Shown here in pieces: positions 16,786 through 26,172 of a stretch of DNA of 60,443 nucleotides. Source of the DNA: Candidatus Gastranaerophilales bacterium (lineage in GTDB: Bacteria; Cyanobacteriota; Vampirovibrionia; Gastranaerophilales; Gastranaerophilaceae); the NCBI GenBank assembly GCA_944323655.1, contig CALUTL010000011.1:1-60443 (forward strand), given 5' to 3'. Numbering within the stretch: the first letter of the stretch is position 1; each line of letters opens with the position of its first letter. A program made the position numbers and the translations under genes. The notes beneath the pieces were generated by a model. That model searched no databases. It was not told the origin of the DNA and saw only the letters and a program-made list of their open reading frames with translations.

Positions 16786-17121
16786 TTACCTATCACTCTG
16801 ATCAAGTTCTTGTAATTTAATAGTTTTCCATTGCGCATCCAAAGATGCAATAGTCGTATCCAGCCCAATCCAAAGCATAACATATCTTTCGTCCATACCC
16901 AATCCGCCGTCAATTTTGTTTACATAAGGAAAAGAAAATGCCGCTTCTGATATTCCAACTTTTATAATTACGTGAGGCTGCCCATAACGTTTAGAATTCA
17001 TACTTATCGCCAGATTATTATATCTTTGAAGGCTCATATGCTTCAAACCGCGGTAGTTTGAATGTTTGTCAACGATATAGTCTCTTAAATCCTGTGCTAA
17101 CTCATTAAAAGTTTTACCCAT
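16786..17121 (-). CDS. Hypothetical protein, tandem paralogue 2
   Basis: 111 residues, closely similar over its length to the protein at 17164-17484. Shared features include the start M-K-F-EL-L-YI-D-HSNY-GLK, RYNNL, HVII--GISEA and LGMDE-YV. No signal peptide or membrane segment is seen, and the fold is probably mixed alpha/beta. The function is unknown. Its stop is one base from that of uvrC, so the two genes converge without room for a terminator. Confidence 0.75.
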   Translation of the reverse strand: MGKTFNELAQDLRDYIVDKHSNYRGLKHMSLQRYNNLAISMNSKRYGQPHVIIKVGISEAAFSFPYVNKIDGGLGMDERYVMLWIGLDTTIASLDAQWKTIKLQELDQSDR

Positions 17122-17163
17122 ATAAACTCATCCAATCATATACAATTATATTATAACATTAAT

Positions 17164-17484
17164 TTAAGCAGAATACAACTTGGCAGTAGTCCATAAAGAA
17201 CTAAGTTCCTGTTGAACTGTCGGAAGTTGCAGCCAACGTTGAACATATTTTTCATCCATTCCTAACGTTCCGGTAAAAATAAGAGCTTCCGGCAAAATCA
17301 TTACTGCTTCAGAGATTCCAATACGTATTATCACGTGATAAGTTTGATAAACTTCTGCATCCATTCTAAGCTGCAAGTTATTGTACCGCTCGACAGAAAC
17401 GTTTTTTAACCCTTTGTAGTTTGAATGACAGTCTATAATGTAATTCTTTAAATTCTGCCCGAGTTCGTGGAAAGATTTTGCCAT
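17164..17484 (-). CDS. Hypothetical protein, tandem paralogue 1
   Basis: 106 residues, upstream duplicate of the 16786-17121 gene, separated by 42 bases. The N-terminal half is almost superimposable on its paralogue (HSNYKGLKNVSVERYNNL). The middle, after GISEA, is the most diverged part, which suggests a common scaffold with a changed binding face. No family is recognised. Confidence 0.75.
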   Translation of the reverse strand: MAKSFHELGQNLKNYIIDCHSNYKGLKNVSVERYNNLQLRMDAEVYQTYHVIIRIGISEAVMILPEALIFTGTLGMDEKYVQRWLQLPTVQQELSSLWTTAKLYSA

Positions 17485-17542
17485 TTGTAAGTTATTTTTT
17501 ACCTCGTCTTATTATCCTATGCCCATTTATTTTATTTTTCTA

Positions 17543-18904
17543 TTAATTGTTAAGAGAATGTATAGGTGCAGGAATTCTGCCGCCACGTCTTACAAAGTTT
17601 GCGGACGAAAGCCCGTTCACCTTCATAATCGGTGCTTCACCCAGAAGTCCGCCCCAAGAAACACTATCTCCGACAGTTTTTCCGATTGCAGGAATAATTC
17701 TGACCGCCGTAGTTTTTTTGTTAATCATCCCGATAGCCATTTCATCGGCTATAATTCCTGCAATAGTGTCCACCGAAGTATCACCCGGTATTGCAATCAT
17801 ATCAAGCCCGACTGAACAAACCGATGTCATAGCTTCAAGCTTATCAAACGTCAAACACCCTTTTGATGCCGCTTCAATCATACCAGCATCTTCAGAGACA
17901 GGAATAAAAGCACCCGAAAGCCCCCCAACATGAGAACTTGCCATTATCCCGCCTTTTTTAACCGCATCATTAAGCATTGCTAAAGCCGCTGTTGTACCGT
18001 GCGCTCCTGCATGTTCAAGCCCCATCGCCTGAAAAATTCCCGCAACACTATCGCCAATTGCAGGAGTCGGCGCTAAAGATAAATCAATTACGCCAAAAGG
18101 AATCCCCAATCTTGCCGCTAATTTCCTGCCGATTAACTCTCCTGTTGTTGTAATTTTAAAGGCCGTCTGCTTAATTTTGTTTGCTAATACGCTCATATCA
18201 GCATTTTTAGGCAAATCTTCCACTGCCGCTCTTACAACTCCAGGCCCTGATACCCCGACATTTAATGCGCATTCAGGCTCGCCAACCCCGCAGAAAGCTC
18301 CTGCCATAAAAGGATTGTCCCCGGGAGAATTGCAGAAACATACCAATTTTGCCGCCCCGATACAATCTTTATCTTTCGTCATTTCAGCGGATTTCTTTAT
18401 AATTTCTGCCATCTTCAAAACAGCATCCATATTTATACCTGCCTTGGAAGATGCTAAATTTACCGATGAACACAAAAAATCCGTCTTTGATAAAGCTTCC
18501 GGAATACTTTCTATTAAAAGATTGTCACCCCTTGTGCAACCTTTTTCCACAAGTGCCGAAAATCCGCCAATAAAATTTACTCCGACTTCTTTTCCTGCCA
18601 TATCAAGAGTTTGCGCAATCTTTACGTAATCAGGGTTTTTACAAGATTCCCCAATTAATGATATCGGCGTCACTGAAATTCTTTTATTTATTATCGGAAT
18701 TGAATATTCATTTTCCAATTCGTTTGCGTATTCAACCAAATTTGCGGCATATTTTTTTATTTTATTATAAATATTTTCGCAAACTCTGTTTACGTCACTA
18801 TCCATACAATCCCGCAAACTTAATGCCAAAGTTACAGTCCTGATATCAAGATTGTATAGCTTTATCATGTTTATGGTTTCTAATATGTAATTCTCGTTAA
18901 TCAT
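17543..18904 (-). CDS. UPF0210 (PFL-like) family protein
   Basis: 453 residues from ATG 18904. It belongs to the UPF0210 family, related in fold to the glycyl-radical (PFL) barrel, whose biochemical role is not established. Typical segments include [49 protein letters not shown] and [12 protein letters not shown]. The usual ACT-domain neighbour is absent. Its ATG overlaps the stop of the OmpA-like gene by 8 bases (ATGATTAA), so translation is coupled to the motor-like gene pair upstream. A TTG two codons earlier is less likely as the start. Confidence 0.9.
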   Translation of the reverse strand: MINENYILETINMIKLYNLDIRTVTLALSLRDCMDSDVNRVCENIYNKIKKYAANLVEYANELENEYSIPIINKRISVTPISLIGESCKNPDYVKIAQTLDMAGKEVGVNFIGGFSALVEKGCTRGDNLLIESIPEALSKTDFLCSSVNLASSKAGINMDAVLKMAEIIKKSAEMTKDKDCIGAAKLVCFCNSPGDNPFMAGAFCGVGEPECALNVGVSGPGVVRAAVEDLPKNADMSVLANKIKQTAFKITTTGELIGRKLAARLGIPFGVIDLSLAPTPAIGDSVAGIFQAMGLEHAGAHGTTAALAMLNDAVKKGGIMASSHVGGLSGAFIPVSEDAGMIEAASKGCLTFDKLEAMTSVCSVGLDMIAIPGDTSVDTIAGIIADEMAIGMINKKTTAVRIIPAIGKTVGDSVSWGGLLGEAPIMKVNGLSSANFVRRGGRIPAPIHSLNN

Positions 18905-19598
18905 TTCCAAAATTCAATCCGAATATCTGTGCAAAATTACGTGCTTTTACTCTCAACTTCAGTTCTACACGACGGCTTTTGTTGTAATCCTCTTTCCCGT
19001 CAACAATAACCGGATCTGAAAAACTTTTACCTTCTACGACAAGCATTTTGCGAAGTTTTTCGCTGTTTTCTTTATCGTAATTAGTCTTTAATATTGCATA
19101 TTGAGCAACAGCGTTTGCCCTCAACAAGCTTAATTCCATATTCTTGGCAAACTGCTCATCTTTTGTTTTAAGCCCTGCAAAAGACTGAGAATCCGTATGA
19201 CCTTGAATTACTATATCAGCAATATTGTCACGCAAAATTTCTTTTGAATATATCGTATCCAAATATATCGGGATAAACTTATCCAAATACTCTTTACCTT
19301 TTGGAGAAAGCGTATAACTGTTCAATTCAAAAAGCTCTAAATTTGAAATTTTAACATTCCCTGTCAAGCGGTCAATTTCAGCATCAATTTTAGCTTCTTT
19401 AAGCTTTGCCGCAAGTTCTTGAGTTGCCTTCATCTGACTTTCCTGAAGCTTGACTGTTTCTTGCGTAAAACCGGTCATTGCAAATACAAACATTGTCATA
19501 AAGATAATTGCAAGACCTAACATCAAGTCGGCCATCGTGGTCCAAAATATGTTATCTGCCGCTTCTTCCTGTATTGATTTTTTAGCCCCGATTGCCAT
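18897..19598 (-). CDS. MotB/ZorB-like protein with OmpA domain
   Basis: 233 residues. One membrane helix (about 17-41) contains ADLMLGL with Asp24, the proton-binding position of MotB, ExbD and ZorB proteins. A short linker with coiled-coil character leads into an OmpA-like peptidoglycan-binding domain (about 115-225) with IQGHTDS and [12 protein letters not shown]. It would be the stator rod of a proton-driven inner-membrane motor anchored to the cell wall. The AGGGAG site overlaps the end of the preceding MotA/ZorA-like gene, 13 bases away. Confidence 0.85.
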   Translation of the reverse strand: MAIGAKKSIQEEAADNIFWTTMADLMLGLAIIFMTMFVFAMTGFTQETVKLQESQMKATQELAAKLKEAKIDAEIDRLTGNVKISNLELFELNSYTLSPKGKEYLDKFIPIYLDTIYSKEILRDNIADIVIQGHTDSQSFAGLKTKDEQFAKNMELSLLRANAVAQYAILKTNYDKENSEKLRKMLVVEGKSFSDPVIVDGKEDYNKSRRVELKLRVKARNFAQIFGLNFGND

Positions 19599-19611
19599 TT
19601 GTCAAATCTCC

Positions 19612-20517
19612 CTAAAAAAGTTCGTCTACTTCGTCACCGCCGCCTTTTTTGGCAGATTCTTTCATTTGTTTATTTAAAAGGTTTACACCAAAAATCAAAT
19701 TCTCAAGATACGGAACCAAGTTTGATGCAATTCCTGAATTAAGCGCAACTTTAAAATGTTCCGGCATCCCTGTCATAAGGTGCTGCAAGTTGTTATTTTG
19801 TATCTTTGTTTCACGCAAAAGTTCAAACAAAAACTTTTCGGATGAAACATTATCAAACAACTTTGAAATCAAATCCTGACATTTGTGAAGAGTTCTTTTA
19901 CAAACATTGTTATAAGTAACTTTTTCTATTATCAAGAACAAAAGTGATGAACCTACCGCAAATACTGATACCAAAGCTGCAACCTGCATTGATGTCATCA
20001 AGTTTGCAACTGATGAAATTGTTTTTTCCTGTGATGAAAAGTCAATTTTACCGAAAGCAATTGCAATGTTTAAGAATGTGAACAACGGACCGCAACCTGT
20101 TAAGATTGTCGGAACCGTCTGAAGAAATTTAAAATTAAATTTCGACGTAACAAGGGATTCTTCATTAAAAAAGTAAAGAGGATCAACTGTTGTTTGAATA
20201 TTCTGTACAGTTGTAGAAACTTCTTTATATGTAAGATTGTTATTCTGTCCCCTTAAGGCTACGGACTCAGAAAAAACAAGAGTATTTTTAAATTCCATCC
20301 AGGCTGCCGATACATAAGGATTTGCCAGCATCCATTCATCAATTTCTTTAAACCTGAAATTCAAATCAGTTTTTTTAAAATTTGCAAGAAATTTCTGGAA
20401 TATTCTCAAATTTTTCCCTACGTAAAAATACCTGTTTAAACAGAAAATTATTGACAGCACAAAAGTTGAAAGCACTATCAATATAGGGATATCTGTAAAT
20501 ATATGCGCTAAATTCAT
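19612..20517 (-). CDS. MotA/TolQ/ZorA-like proton-channel protein
   Basis: 301 residues with three clear membrane helices at about 11-33, 134-155 and 178-198. The second, VPTILTGCGPLFTFLNIAIAF, has the pattern of the channel-forming helix in MotA, ExbB and ZorA families. A short tail of about 100 residues follows, far shorter than the long intracellular tail of Zorya ZorA. It has a good site (GGAGAG) 7 bases before the ATG. With the next gene it forms a proton-driven motor unit. No ZorC, ZorD or ZorE genes and no tol or flagellar genes are nearby. Confidence 0.78.
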   Translation of the reverse strand: MNLAHIFTDIPILIVLSTFVLSIIFCLNRYFYVGKNLRIFQKFLANFKKTDLNFRFKEIDEWMLANPYVSAAWMEFKNTLVFSESVALRGQNNNLTYKEVSTTVQNIQTTVDPLYFFNEESLVTSKFNFKFLQTVPTILTGCGPLFTFLNIAIAFGKIDFSSQEKTISSVANLMTSMQVAALVSVFAVGSSLLFLIIEKVTYNNVCKRTLHKCQDLISKLFDNVSSEKFLFELLRETKIQNNNLQHLMTGMPEHFKVALNSGIASNLVPYLENLIFGVNLLNKQMKESAKKGGGDEVDELF

Positions 20518-20695
20518 TTAAACTCTCTCCATTCTGACAGAAGTATACCATAACAGCTTCAAAGAGGCAAAATGTTAAAGATTGTAATATTAACAAAATT
20601 TACTATATAGACTTATACCTACAGGGGATTATTTAAGCTGAAAAAACATTTACAATTTCAATATAACAAACCTGCCTTAGATAAGGAGTACTTTT

Positions 20696-21004
20696 ATGCT
20701 GATGGGAAATAACTGCCACGACTGCGCTAAATACAGCCGTATGGAAATGAAAAATGTTAATAAAGATATTATTGTATGGCTTGAAGATATTATAGAAGAA
20801 AACAACAGCCGAATTGAAAGAAAAGAATGGAAAAGCAAATACAACAGCTATGTTGTATATGATTACGAACCGTTTTGCACCGACGGATTTGAAATAAATC
20901 TTGTTGTAACTTCATACGACGCTGCTTATCTTAATTTTATCAAATATCTTTATGACGAAAAAATAAGCACTATTGAATATTTAAACAGCTGCATCGGTGC
21001 TTAA
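20696..21004 (+). CDS. Hypothetical protein with an N-terminal CxxC
   Basis: 102 residues with AAGGAG 7 bases before the ATG. The start contains NCHDCAKYSR, which might bind metal. The remainder is acidic with many aromatic residues and no membrane segment. It is a single-gene unit ending in a strong terminator. No family is recognised. Confidence 0.7.
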   Translation: MLMGNNCHDCAKYSRMEMKNVNKDIIVWLEDIIEENNSRIERKEWKSKYNSYVVYDYEPFCTDGFEINLVVTSYDAAYLNFIKYLYDEKISTIEYLNSCIGA

Positions 21005-21020
21005 TTAACCTTACATATAA

Positions 21021-21051
21021 AGTCGGCGCTCTTAAAAAGAGCGCCGACTTT
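21021..21051. terminator. Strong bidirectional terminator
   Basis: Thirteen-base perfect stem from AGTCGGCGCTCTT (21021-21033) to AAGAGCGCCGACT (21037-21049). It lies between convergent genes and can serve both. Confidence 0.9.
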
Positions 21052-21071
21052 TGTAAATATGAAATTTTTTA

Positions 21072-21347
21072 TTACTCAGCTTTTAAAGTTGAAAAACAAT
21101 CCTTGCAATAGACTTCTTTACCCGGAATAGGTTTGAAAGGAACCTGAGTTTGAGCGCCGCATTTTGAGCAAACTGCATCGTACATTTTTCTTGATCTTCT
21201 GTTATTTTGTCTGCGTGCTTTTCTGCAATCAGGGCATCTTTTCGGTTTGTTTACAAGTCCTTTTTCCGCATAAAATTCCTGTTCGCCTGCCGTGAAGATA
21301 AATTCTGCTCCGCAATCTTCACATACTAATTTTTCGTCTTGGTACAT
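21072..21347 (-). CDS. Zinc-ribbon protein with two treble-clef-like motifs
   Basis: 91 residues with four CxxC pairs: CEDC, CPDC, CSKC and CKDC. The first half (VCEDCGAEFIFTAGEQEFYAEKGL, then PKRCPDCRKARR) is the probable zinc-ribbon domain seen in small stand-alone bacterial proteins. The second half is a CxxC-x17-CxxC motif (CSKCGAQTQVPFKP, then YCKDC). It probably binds two zinc ions and may bind nucleic acid. The role is unknown. Confidence 0.85.
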   Translation of the reverse strand: MYQDEKLVCEDCGAEFIFTAGEQEFYAEKGLVNKPKRCPDCRKARRQNNRRSRKMYDAVCSKCGAQTQVPFKPIPGKEVYCKDCFSTLKAE

Positions 21348-21500
21348 TGTTGTGTTCTCCTGATTTAGTACTTTTTAAGAAAAAATCTATTGCTAAATTC
21401 CTCTTATTTTACAAATTATAACGTATTTTTCAAATTTATGCAACATGGCAACTTTACTTTCACACGACAAACCCTGATTTTTATTAAGTTTTACGAGAGT

Positions 21501-22826
21501 TTACAATAATATTTGAGTGCCTAGGATAATTCTGTGGCTGTCTTCGGTATTTTGATTTTCGCAAAAAACGTAATTCAAAATAAGCCTGAGGGCCTGACCT
21601 TTTATAAAATAATTTAAACCTGCGGTATATTCTCTTCTCAAATCCCCGCTAATATCACGATTCGGGTCAAACTGATCGAAACGGGCCAATATATGAAGTT
21701 TTTGAGTTAATCGGTAGGAAACAGTTGTATAAAAGCCTTCAGCTCTGTTTGAACTGAAATTTCTTCCGTTGTATCCGTCTGCGATTGAATATTCGGCATT
21801 TACGGCAAATTTCTTGTAAGAATATCCGACATAAGCACCGCCGACCGTATAATTTTCATTTCTATGTCCTGCATTCAAGCCGCCTCCGACGACCAAATTC
21901 CCATACCTGCCGTCAGTTCTTCCTAACGGTTTAAAATTCACCCAGCCGGTAAACTCAGGGCCTGCAAAAAATTCATGAAAAAACCTATCAGAACTGTTTA
22001 ACGCCAAACTGTAATCCGCAAGCGAATAATTCCCGACGACACGAACACCTAAAGCCCTTGTATTTCCAAAGTTTCTTGCAATCTGAGAACGAGCGGCAAA
22101 AGGCAAAGTATACGAACTTGCACCACCGTCAACACCTACCTGGTTTCTGGAATTACCGACGATTATCTTATGATGCGGTAGCGAAGTATTCATAATATAC
22201 GCATCAGTTATAAACCCCTGCATAAAATTCTGACCTTCTGTGGATTTAAAATTAAACTGCAATTTAAAATCCGTATTTTTATCTCTTAAACCGCCGACAA
22301 CACCTGCTTCAAAGATATTCAAGTCATACGTTGTATCGTAATCGCTTCCCTCAAAAAATCCGTTAAAATTCCCCTGAAATGCCCCGTAAAATTGAACTTT
22401 TTCAATCGGGCCTTTCTTATACTTAAAAGTCAATTCATCCTGCAAAAGATATGAAGGTATAGAAGTTCTCTCAAGTTTTTTCTTGTAAATTCTTCCAAAC
22501 AAAGACTCTTCTTCAATTTTAAACGGATGATCAGAGGTTTCATCTTTATCAATCAAGTTATCAAAAATTGAAAATTCTACATCCGTATTATCATTAACCG
22601 TATCTTTTTGAACTTCTTTGGCATCATAAGCTTTAATTTCTTCCATCAAAGTTTTTTGAGAGGAATTATCCTTTTCAGAATTTTGAACAAATCCCTCATT
22701 TTTTGAAACATCAAGCATTATGACATCCTGTTTCGGAGTTTTTTTGGAAGTTTTACCCAAAGCCGAAAGACTGTTAAAGGACGTCAAGCATACTAATATC
22801 AGCGCTATTCGCAAAATTCTGTTCAC
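21501..22826 (-). CDS. Outer-membrane porin, phosphate-selective OprO/OprP-like
   Basis: 441 residues with a signal peptide (MNRILRIALILVCLTSFNSLSALG). A polar linker of about 110 residues precedes alternating beta strands with the pattern of a 16-strand porin. Segments such as KVQFYGAFQGNFNGF, FKLQFNFKS, GDLRREYTAGLNYFIKGQALRLILNYVF and a final aromatic or hydrophobic strand match OprO/OprP-type porins. It would take up anions such as phosphate across the outer membrane, which fits the PiT transporter at 43.5 kb. Divergent from the decarboxylase gene by about 60 bases. Confidence 0.8.
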   Translation of the reverse strand: MNRILRIALILVCLTSFNSLSALGKTSKKTPKQDVIMLDVSKNEGFVQNSEKDNSSQKTLMEEIKAYDAKEVQKDTVNDNTDVEFSIFDNLIDKDETSDHPFKIEEESLFGRIYKKKLERTSIPSYLLQDELTFKYKKGPIEKVQFYGAFQGNFNGFFEGSDYDTTYDLNIFEAGVVGGLRDKNTDFKLQFNFKSTEGQNFMQGFITDAYIMNTSLPHHKIIVGNSRNQVGVDGGASSYTLPFAARSQIARNFGNTRALGVRVVGNYSLADYSLALNSSDRFFHEFFAGPEFTGWVNFKPLGRTDGRYGNLVVGGGLNAGHRNENYTVGGAYVGYSYKKFAVNAEYSIADGYNGRNFSSNRAEGFYTTVSYRLTQKLHILARFDQFDPNRDISGDLRREYTAGLNYFIKGQALRLILNYVFCENQNTEDSHRIILGTQILL

Positions 22827-22876
22827 AAATATTAATTATATCATAAAACATATTGAAATTCATGATTTTTTTATTG

Positions 22877-22882
22877 TATATT
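22877..22882 (+). promoter_or_regulatory. -10 box of the decarboxylase gene, leaderless spacing
   Basis: TATATT ends 6 bases before ATG 22889, and there is no ribosome binding site. Confidence 0.45.
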
Positions 22883-22888
22883 ATAAAT

Positions 22889-24331
22889 ATGACAAATGTA
22901 ACACAGACCAGAAAAGCCGTGAAAACCAAAGAGGCGGTAAAAATAAAAGCCCCGATAGTGGAAGCCCTTAAAAGAGCTTACGAAAACCCCACTTATCAGT
23001 TCCACATCCCCGGACACACCAAAGGAAGCGGAACATTACCTGATTTCCGAAAACTCGTTGGTAAAAAAGCATTAGCGCTTGATACGACAGATGAATTTGA
23101 CGGACTCGGCACTTTGCACCCTGCAACAGGCCCGATTAAAGAAGCGCAAGAACTTGCAGCACAAGCTTTTGGTGCAAAAAAGACATTCTTTCTTCTAAAC
23201 GGTTCAACAGCAGGCAACCTTGCTCTTGCAATGGGCTTAACCAAAAAAGGCCAGAGAATTTTAACCAACAGAAACTGTCACAGATCAGTTTTGACAGGAA
23301 TGATAATCTCAGGCGCAGAACCATTATGGCTTATTCCAGAAAGATTTGAAGAATGGGGAATCTGGGGCAATGTTACGCCGGAAAGTGTTGAAAAACAATT
23401 AAAAGAAAATAACGATATCTCAATGGTTTGGATTACAAACCCGACTTATGAAGGGGTTGTATCAGACATTAAATCAATTTCTACAGTCTGCAAAAAGTAC
23501 AATGTGCCGTTAATTGTTGATGAAGCACATGCCTGCTTGTGGAATTTCAACAAACACCTTCCGACATCAGCCCTCAAACTCGGTGCCGATGCGGTAGTTC
23601 ACTCGCTTCACAAAACAGGCGGTTCAATGAGTCAGAGTTCAATGCTTCACATTGCGGAAAATTCTATGCTTGACGTTGAAGCGGTTGAAAAAGCACTAAA
23701 ACTTCTTCATACAACAAGCCCTTCCATAATGCTTCTTGCAAGCCTTGATGCGGCTCGTGCGAACCTTGACAGCCCAAGGGGCCGCAACCAGCTTAATCGT
23801 GCAGTTGAAAACGCTAAATACTTAAGACGAGAAATTGACAAAATGGAGCACATTCATCATTTAAAACCTGATTTTGGTTATATGACGGATGTTACAAAGG
23901 TATTTATAAAAGCCGACGGACTTTCAGGCAAACGGTTAGAATCAATTCTTGAAATAGATTTTAATATAGAAGTTGAAAGCGCTTCGGACGCAGGGCTTTT
24001 GGTTCTTTCAAACATTGGAAACTCACGCAGCGACATAAAATATCTGGCAGATTGCCTTCACAAAATAGATAAGACAAATTATTCCGATATTTGCTATCTT
24101 GAAAAGAAAAAACATATGCCGATGTTAACGCCAATAATCAAAATGAGTCTTCAGGACAGCTTCTATGCACCGAAAGAAAGAATTCCGAAAGCGGAAGCTA
24201 TCGGCAGAATTTCAGGTGAAGTAATCGCTGAATGCCCGCCGGGAATTGCAATTTTACTTCCGGGAGAACTTATAACCGAAGAACATTTGCCGTATTTGCA
24301 AGATTATGAATTTATAGAAGTTTTAAAGTAG
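22889..24331 (+). CDS. Orn/Lys/Arg-decarboxylase-family PLP enzyme
   Basis: 480 residues from ATG 22889; an upstream ATG at 22853 gives an odd hydrophobic extension inside the porin promoter region and is rejected. It is a fold-type I PLP enzyme with the substrate-entry motif FHIPGHTKGSG, the cofactor Asp in DEAHA (Asp211) and the Schiff-base Lys in SLHKTGG (Lys242). The C-terminal domain ends with ECPPGIAILLPGE, typical of the SpeA/CadA-like short decarboxylases. It would make a polyamine precursor (agmatine, putrescine or cadaverine); the substrate cannot be told from sequence alone. Confidence 0.92.
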   Translation: MTNVTQTRKAVKTKEAVKIKAPIVEALKRAYENPTYQFHIPGHTKGSGTLPDFRKLVGKKALALDTTDEFDGLGTLHPATGPIKEAQELAAQAFGAKKTFFLLNGSTAGNLALAMGLTKKGQRILTNRNCHRSVLTGMIISGAEPLWLIPERFEEWGIWGNVTPESVEKQLKENNDISMVWITNPTYEGVVSDIKSISTVCKKYNVPLIVDEAHACLWNFNKHLPTSALKLGADAVVHSLHKTGGSMSQSSMLHIAENSMLDVEAVEKALKLLHTTSPSIMLLASLDAARANLDSPRGRNQLNRAVENAKYLRREIDKMEHIHHLKPDFGYMTDVTKVFIKADGLSGKRLESILEIDFNIEVESASDAGLLVLSNIGNSRSDIKYLADCLHKIDKTNYSDICYLEKKKHMPMLTPIIKMSLQDSFYAPKERIPKAEAIGRISGEVIAECPPGIAILLPGELITEEHLPYLQDYEFIEVLK

Positions 24332-24456
24332 GCTTTTTTTATACTTAAAAATTAAGCTTGCCCTATTATAAGCAGACTGATTTTGTATTCTATGATTTTA
24401 GACTATTGTTTGTTGTATAATTAAGGTGCTTAAAAAAAGATGTTAGAGGGAATTAT

Positions 24457-25347
24457 ATGCAGACAATTAAAGTGACTAAAATGCAGGGATTAGGGAATGA
24501 TTTTGTAATCCTTGATTACGAAGAATATGAAAAGACGGGGCTTTCAATGCCTGAGCTTGCTGTGAAGCTTTGCGACCGACATTTTGGAATCGGAGCTGAC
24601 GGAATGATTATACCTTATGTGTCAGGCAAAATGCCCAAAGATACCGATAAAAATTCACCTTATGCAAAGCTGTTTTCAGAAGGACTTGAAACGGATACAG
24701 GCTGGTATTTTTATAATTCGGACGGCTCGACAGCGCAAATGTGCGGAAACGGGATGAGATGTTTTGCCAAGTATGCTTACGACAAAAAGCTTGTAAATAA
24801 GACCAAATTCAGCGTCCAAACCCTTGCAGGCATAATAAAACCCGAACTTCTTCCAAACGGCCAAGTTAAAGTCGATATGGGCGCACCGATTTTAGAAGAC
24901 GCAAAAATTCCGTTTAAGGGCGAAAGAAAATTGAAAGCATTAGACAAAGAATTTGAGATTTTTCCTGTTTCGATGGGCAACCCTCACTGCATAATATTTA
25001 CGGAGGAAGATCCGCTTGAACTTGCCCAAAAATACGGCCCGTCAATTGAAAAGCACGAATATTTTCCTGAAAAAACAAATACGGAATTTGTAAAAATTCT
25101 CACACGCAACGAAGTCGAAATGCGTGTTTACGAAAGAGGCTGCGGGATAACATTAGCTTGCGGAACTGGAGCTTGCGCAACGGTTGTAGCGTCAGTTTTA
25201 AATAACTTAACAGAAAATAAAGTGGAAGTAAATCTTGCGGGAGGCTCTGTAATCATTGAGTGGTGCGGGAATAAGGACAATTTAAAAGAACACGTTTTTA
25301 TGACCGGACGCGCCGATTACAGCTTTTTTGCAGATTACATCTTGTAA
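24457..25347 (+). CDS. dapF: Diaminopimelate epimerase DapF
   Basis: 296 residues. The catalytic pair is Cys96 (MCGNGMRC) and Cys235 (LACGTGAC). The N-terminus MQGLGNDFVILD is also diagnostic. It converts LL- to meso-diaminopimelate for lysine and peptidoglycan. There is a small insertion between GIGADGM and the FYNSDG segment (about 50-85) compared with most DapF. The start is supported by GAGGG 7 bases upstream; TATAAT at 24416-24421 is a possible -10. Confidence 0.97.
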   Translation: MQTIKVTKMQGLGNDFVILDYEEYEKTGLSMPELAVKLCDRHFGIGADGMIIPYVSGKMPKDTDKNSPYAKLFSEGLETDTGWYFYNSDGSTAQMCGNGMRCFAKYAYDKKLVNKTKFSVQTLAGIIKPELLPNGQVKVDMGAPILEDAKIPFKGERKLKALDKEFEIFPVSMGNPHCIIFTEEDPLELAQKYGPSIEKHEYFPEKTNTEFVKILTRNEVEMRVYERGCGITLACGTGACATVVASVLNNLTENKVEVNLAGGSVIIEWCGNKDNLKEHVFMTGRADYSFFADYIL

Positions 25348-25371
25348 AAATTCCTGTTTCCATGATATTAT
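25342..25371 (+). promoter_or_regulatory. Promoter of the rpsF operon
   Basis: TTGTAA (25342-25347), an 18-base gap, then TATTAT (25366-25371) preceded by TG one base earlier. It gives a leader of about 35 bases. No S6:S18-binding leader structure was recognised. Confidence 0.5.
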
Positions 25372-25412
25372 TGATTTACAGCCAAATATAAATAAAAAGG
25401 AGAAATGAAAAT

Positions 25413-25715
25413 ATGAAAACTTATGAATTGTTAGCCGTATTTAAACCGAATCTTGACGCAGAAGAAGTTGACAAACAGATTTCGGCTTTAAATGATATCA
25501 TCAAGAATTTTGAAGGTGTTGTAGAAAACACAGACAAAATGGGCAGAAAAAAACTTGCTTACGATATCCAAAACTTCCGTGACGGATTTTTCGTAACAAT
25601 GAACTTGTCAGTACCAGCAGACAAAGTTGCTGAATTCAAAAGACAATTGAGATTAAACGACAACATTTTAAGAACAATGTTTATGGAAGTTCCAAAAGCT
25701 CACGCTGTTAAGTAA
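25413..25715 (+). CDS. rpsF: Ribosomal protein S6
   Basis: 100 residues. KTYELLAVFKPNLDAEEV, then GRKKLAYDIQNFRDGFFVTMNL and the final LNDNILRTMFMEV are typical S6. It binds S18 on the small-subunit platform. AAGGAG precedes the start. It heads the rpsF-ssb-orf-rpsR operon. Confidence 0.97.
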   Translation: MKTYELLAVFKPNLDAEEVDKQISALNDIIKNFEGVVENTDKMGRKKLAYDIQNFRDGFFVTMNLSVPADKVAEFKRQLRLNDNILRTMFMEVPKAHAVK

Positions 25716-25751
25716 TTGATAACAGAATTCAAAACAAAAAAGAGGGGAAAA

Positions 25752-26153
25752 ATGTCTTTAGCAAAATCAGTAGTAACCGGAACCGTATACAGAGCACCCG
25801 AAAAACGCTTTACCCAAAACAATGTCGGAGTTTCAGCGTTTGTGATGAACATAGGCGACAGAGATGAAATGCTTATACGAGTAATTTCAAAAAGAACATC
25901 GCTGGACGATTTAGTTTCATCACTGAACAAAGGTGACAAAGTTATGGTAGAAGGAAGGCTTCAGACAGCCTCCGTAAAATCAGACGACGGAAGTGAAAAA
26001 AGAATTTACGAAATTGACGCCAACACAATCGAAAGATGGGGCGAAATTACAGCATCATCAGGAAGTATGGACTTTGGCGGAGAGGACATCGTAAAATTTG
26101 AATCTGACGATATGTCTAACGAGCTGATTAACGAAGACGAAATCCCGTTTTAG
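25752..26153 (+). CDS. ssb: Single-stranded DNA-binding protein
   Basis: 133 residues from ATG 25752, which has AGAGGGG 6 bases upstream; the frame is open back to the rpsF stop. It has an OB fold (SVVTGTVYRAPEKRFTQNNVGVSAFVMNIG, then GDKVMVEGRLQ) and the acidic C-terminal tail NEDEIPF that recruits replication and repair proteins. The linker is short and the whole protein is smaller than the usual 150-180 residues. Its place between rpsF and rpsR is the ancestral order. Confidence 0.93.
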   Translation: MSLAKSVVTGTVYRAPEKRFTQNNVGVSAFVMNIGDRDEMLIRVISKRTSLDDLVSSLNKGDKVMVEGRLQTASVKSDDGSEKRIYEIDANTIERWGEITASSGSMDFGGEDIVKFESDDMSNELINEDEIPF

Positions 26154-26172
26154 TGAATGAAAGGAACCGACA

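Noticed and set aside
18177-18629. 150-residue plus-strand ORF
   Set aside because: Antisense shadow of the UPF0210 gene with no features of its own.
17543-20517. Complete Zorya defence system
   Set aside because: ZorC/ZorD or ZorE genes are absent and the channel protein lacks the long ZorA tail, so only a ZorAB-like motor is claimed.
25348-25412. S6:S18-binding leader motif before rpsF
   Set aside because: The leader is short and A+T-rich, and I could not find the paired CCG-containing bulge structure expected.
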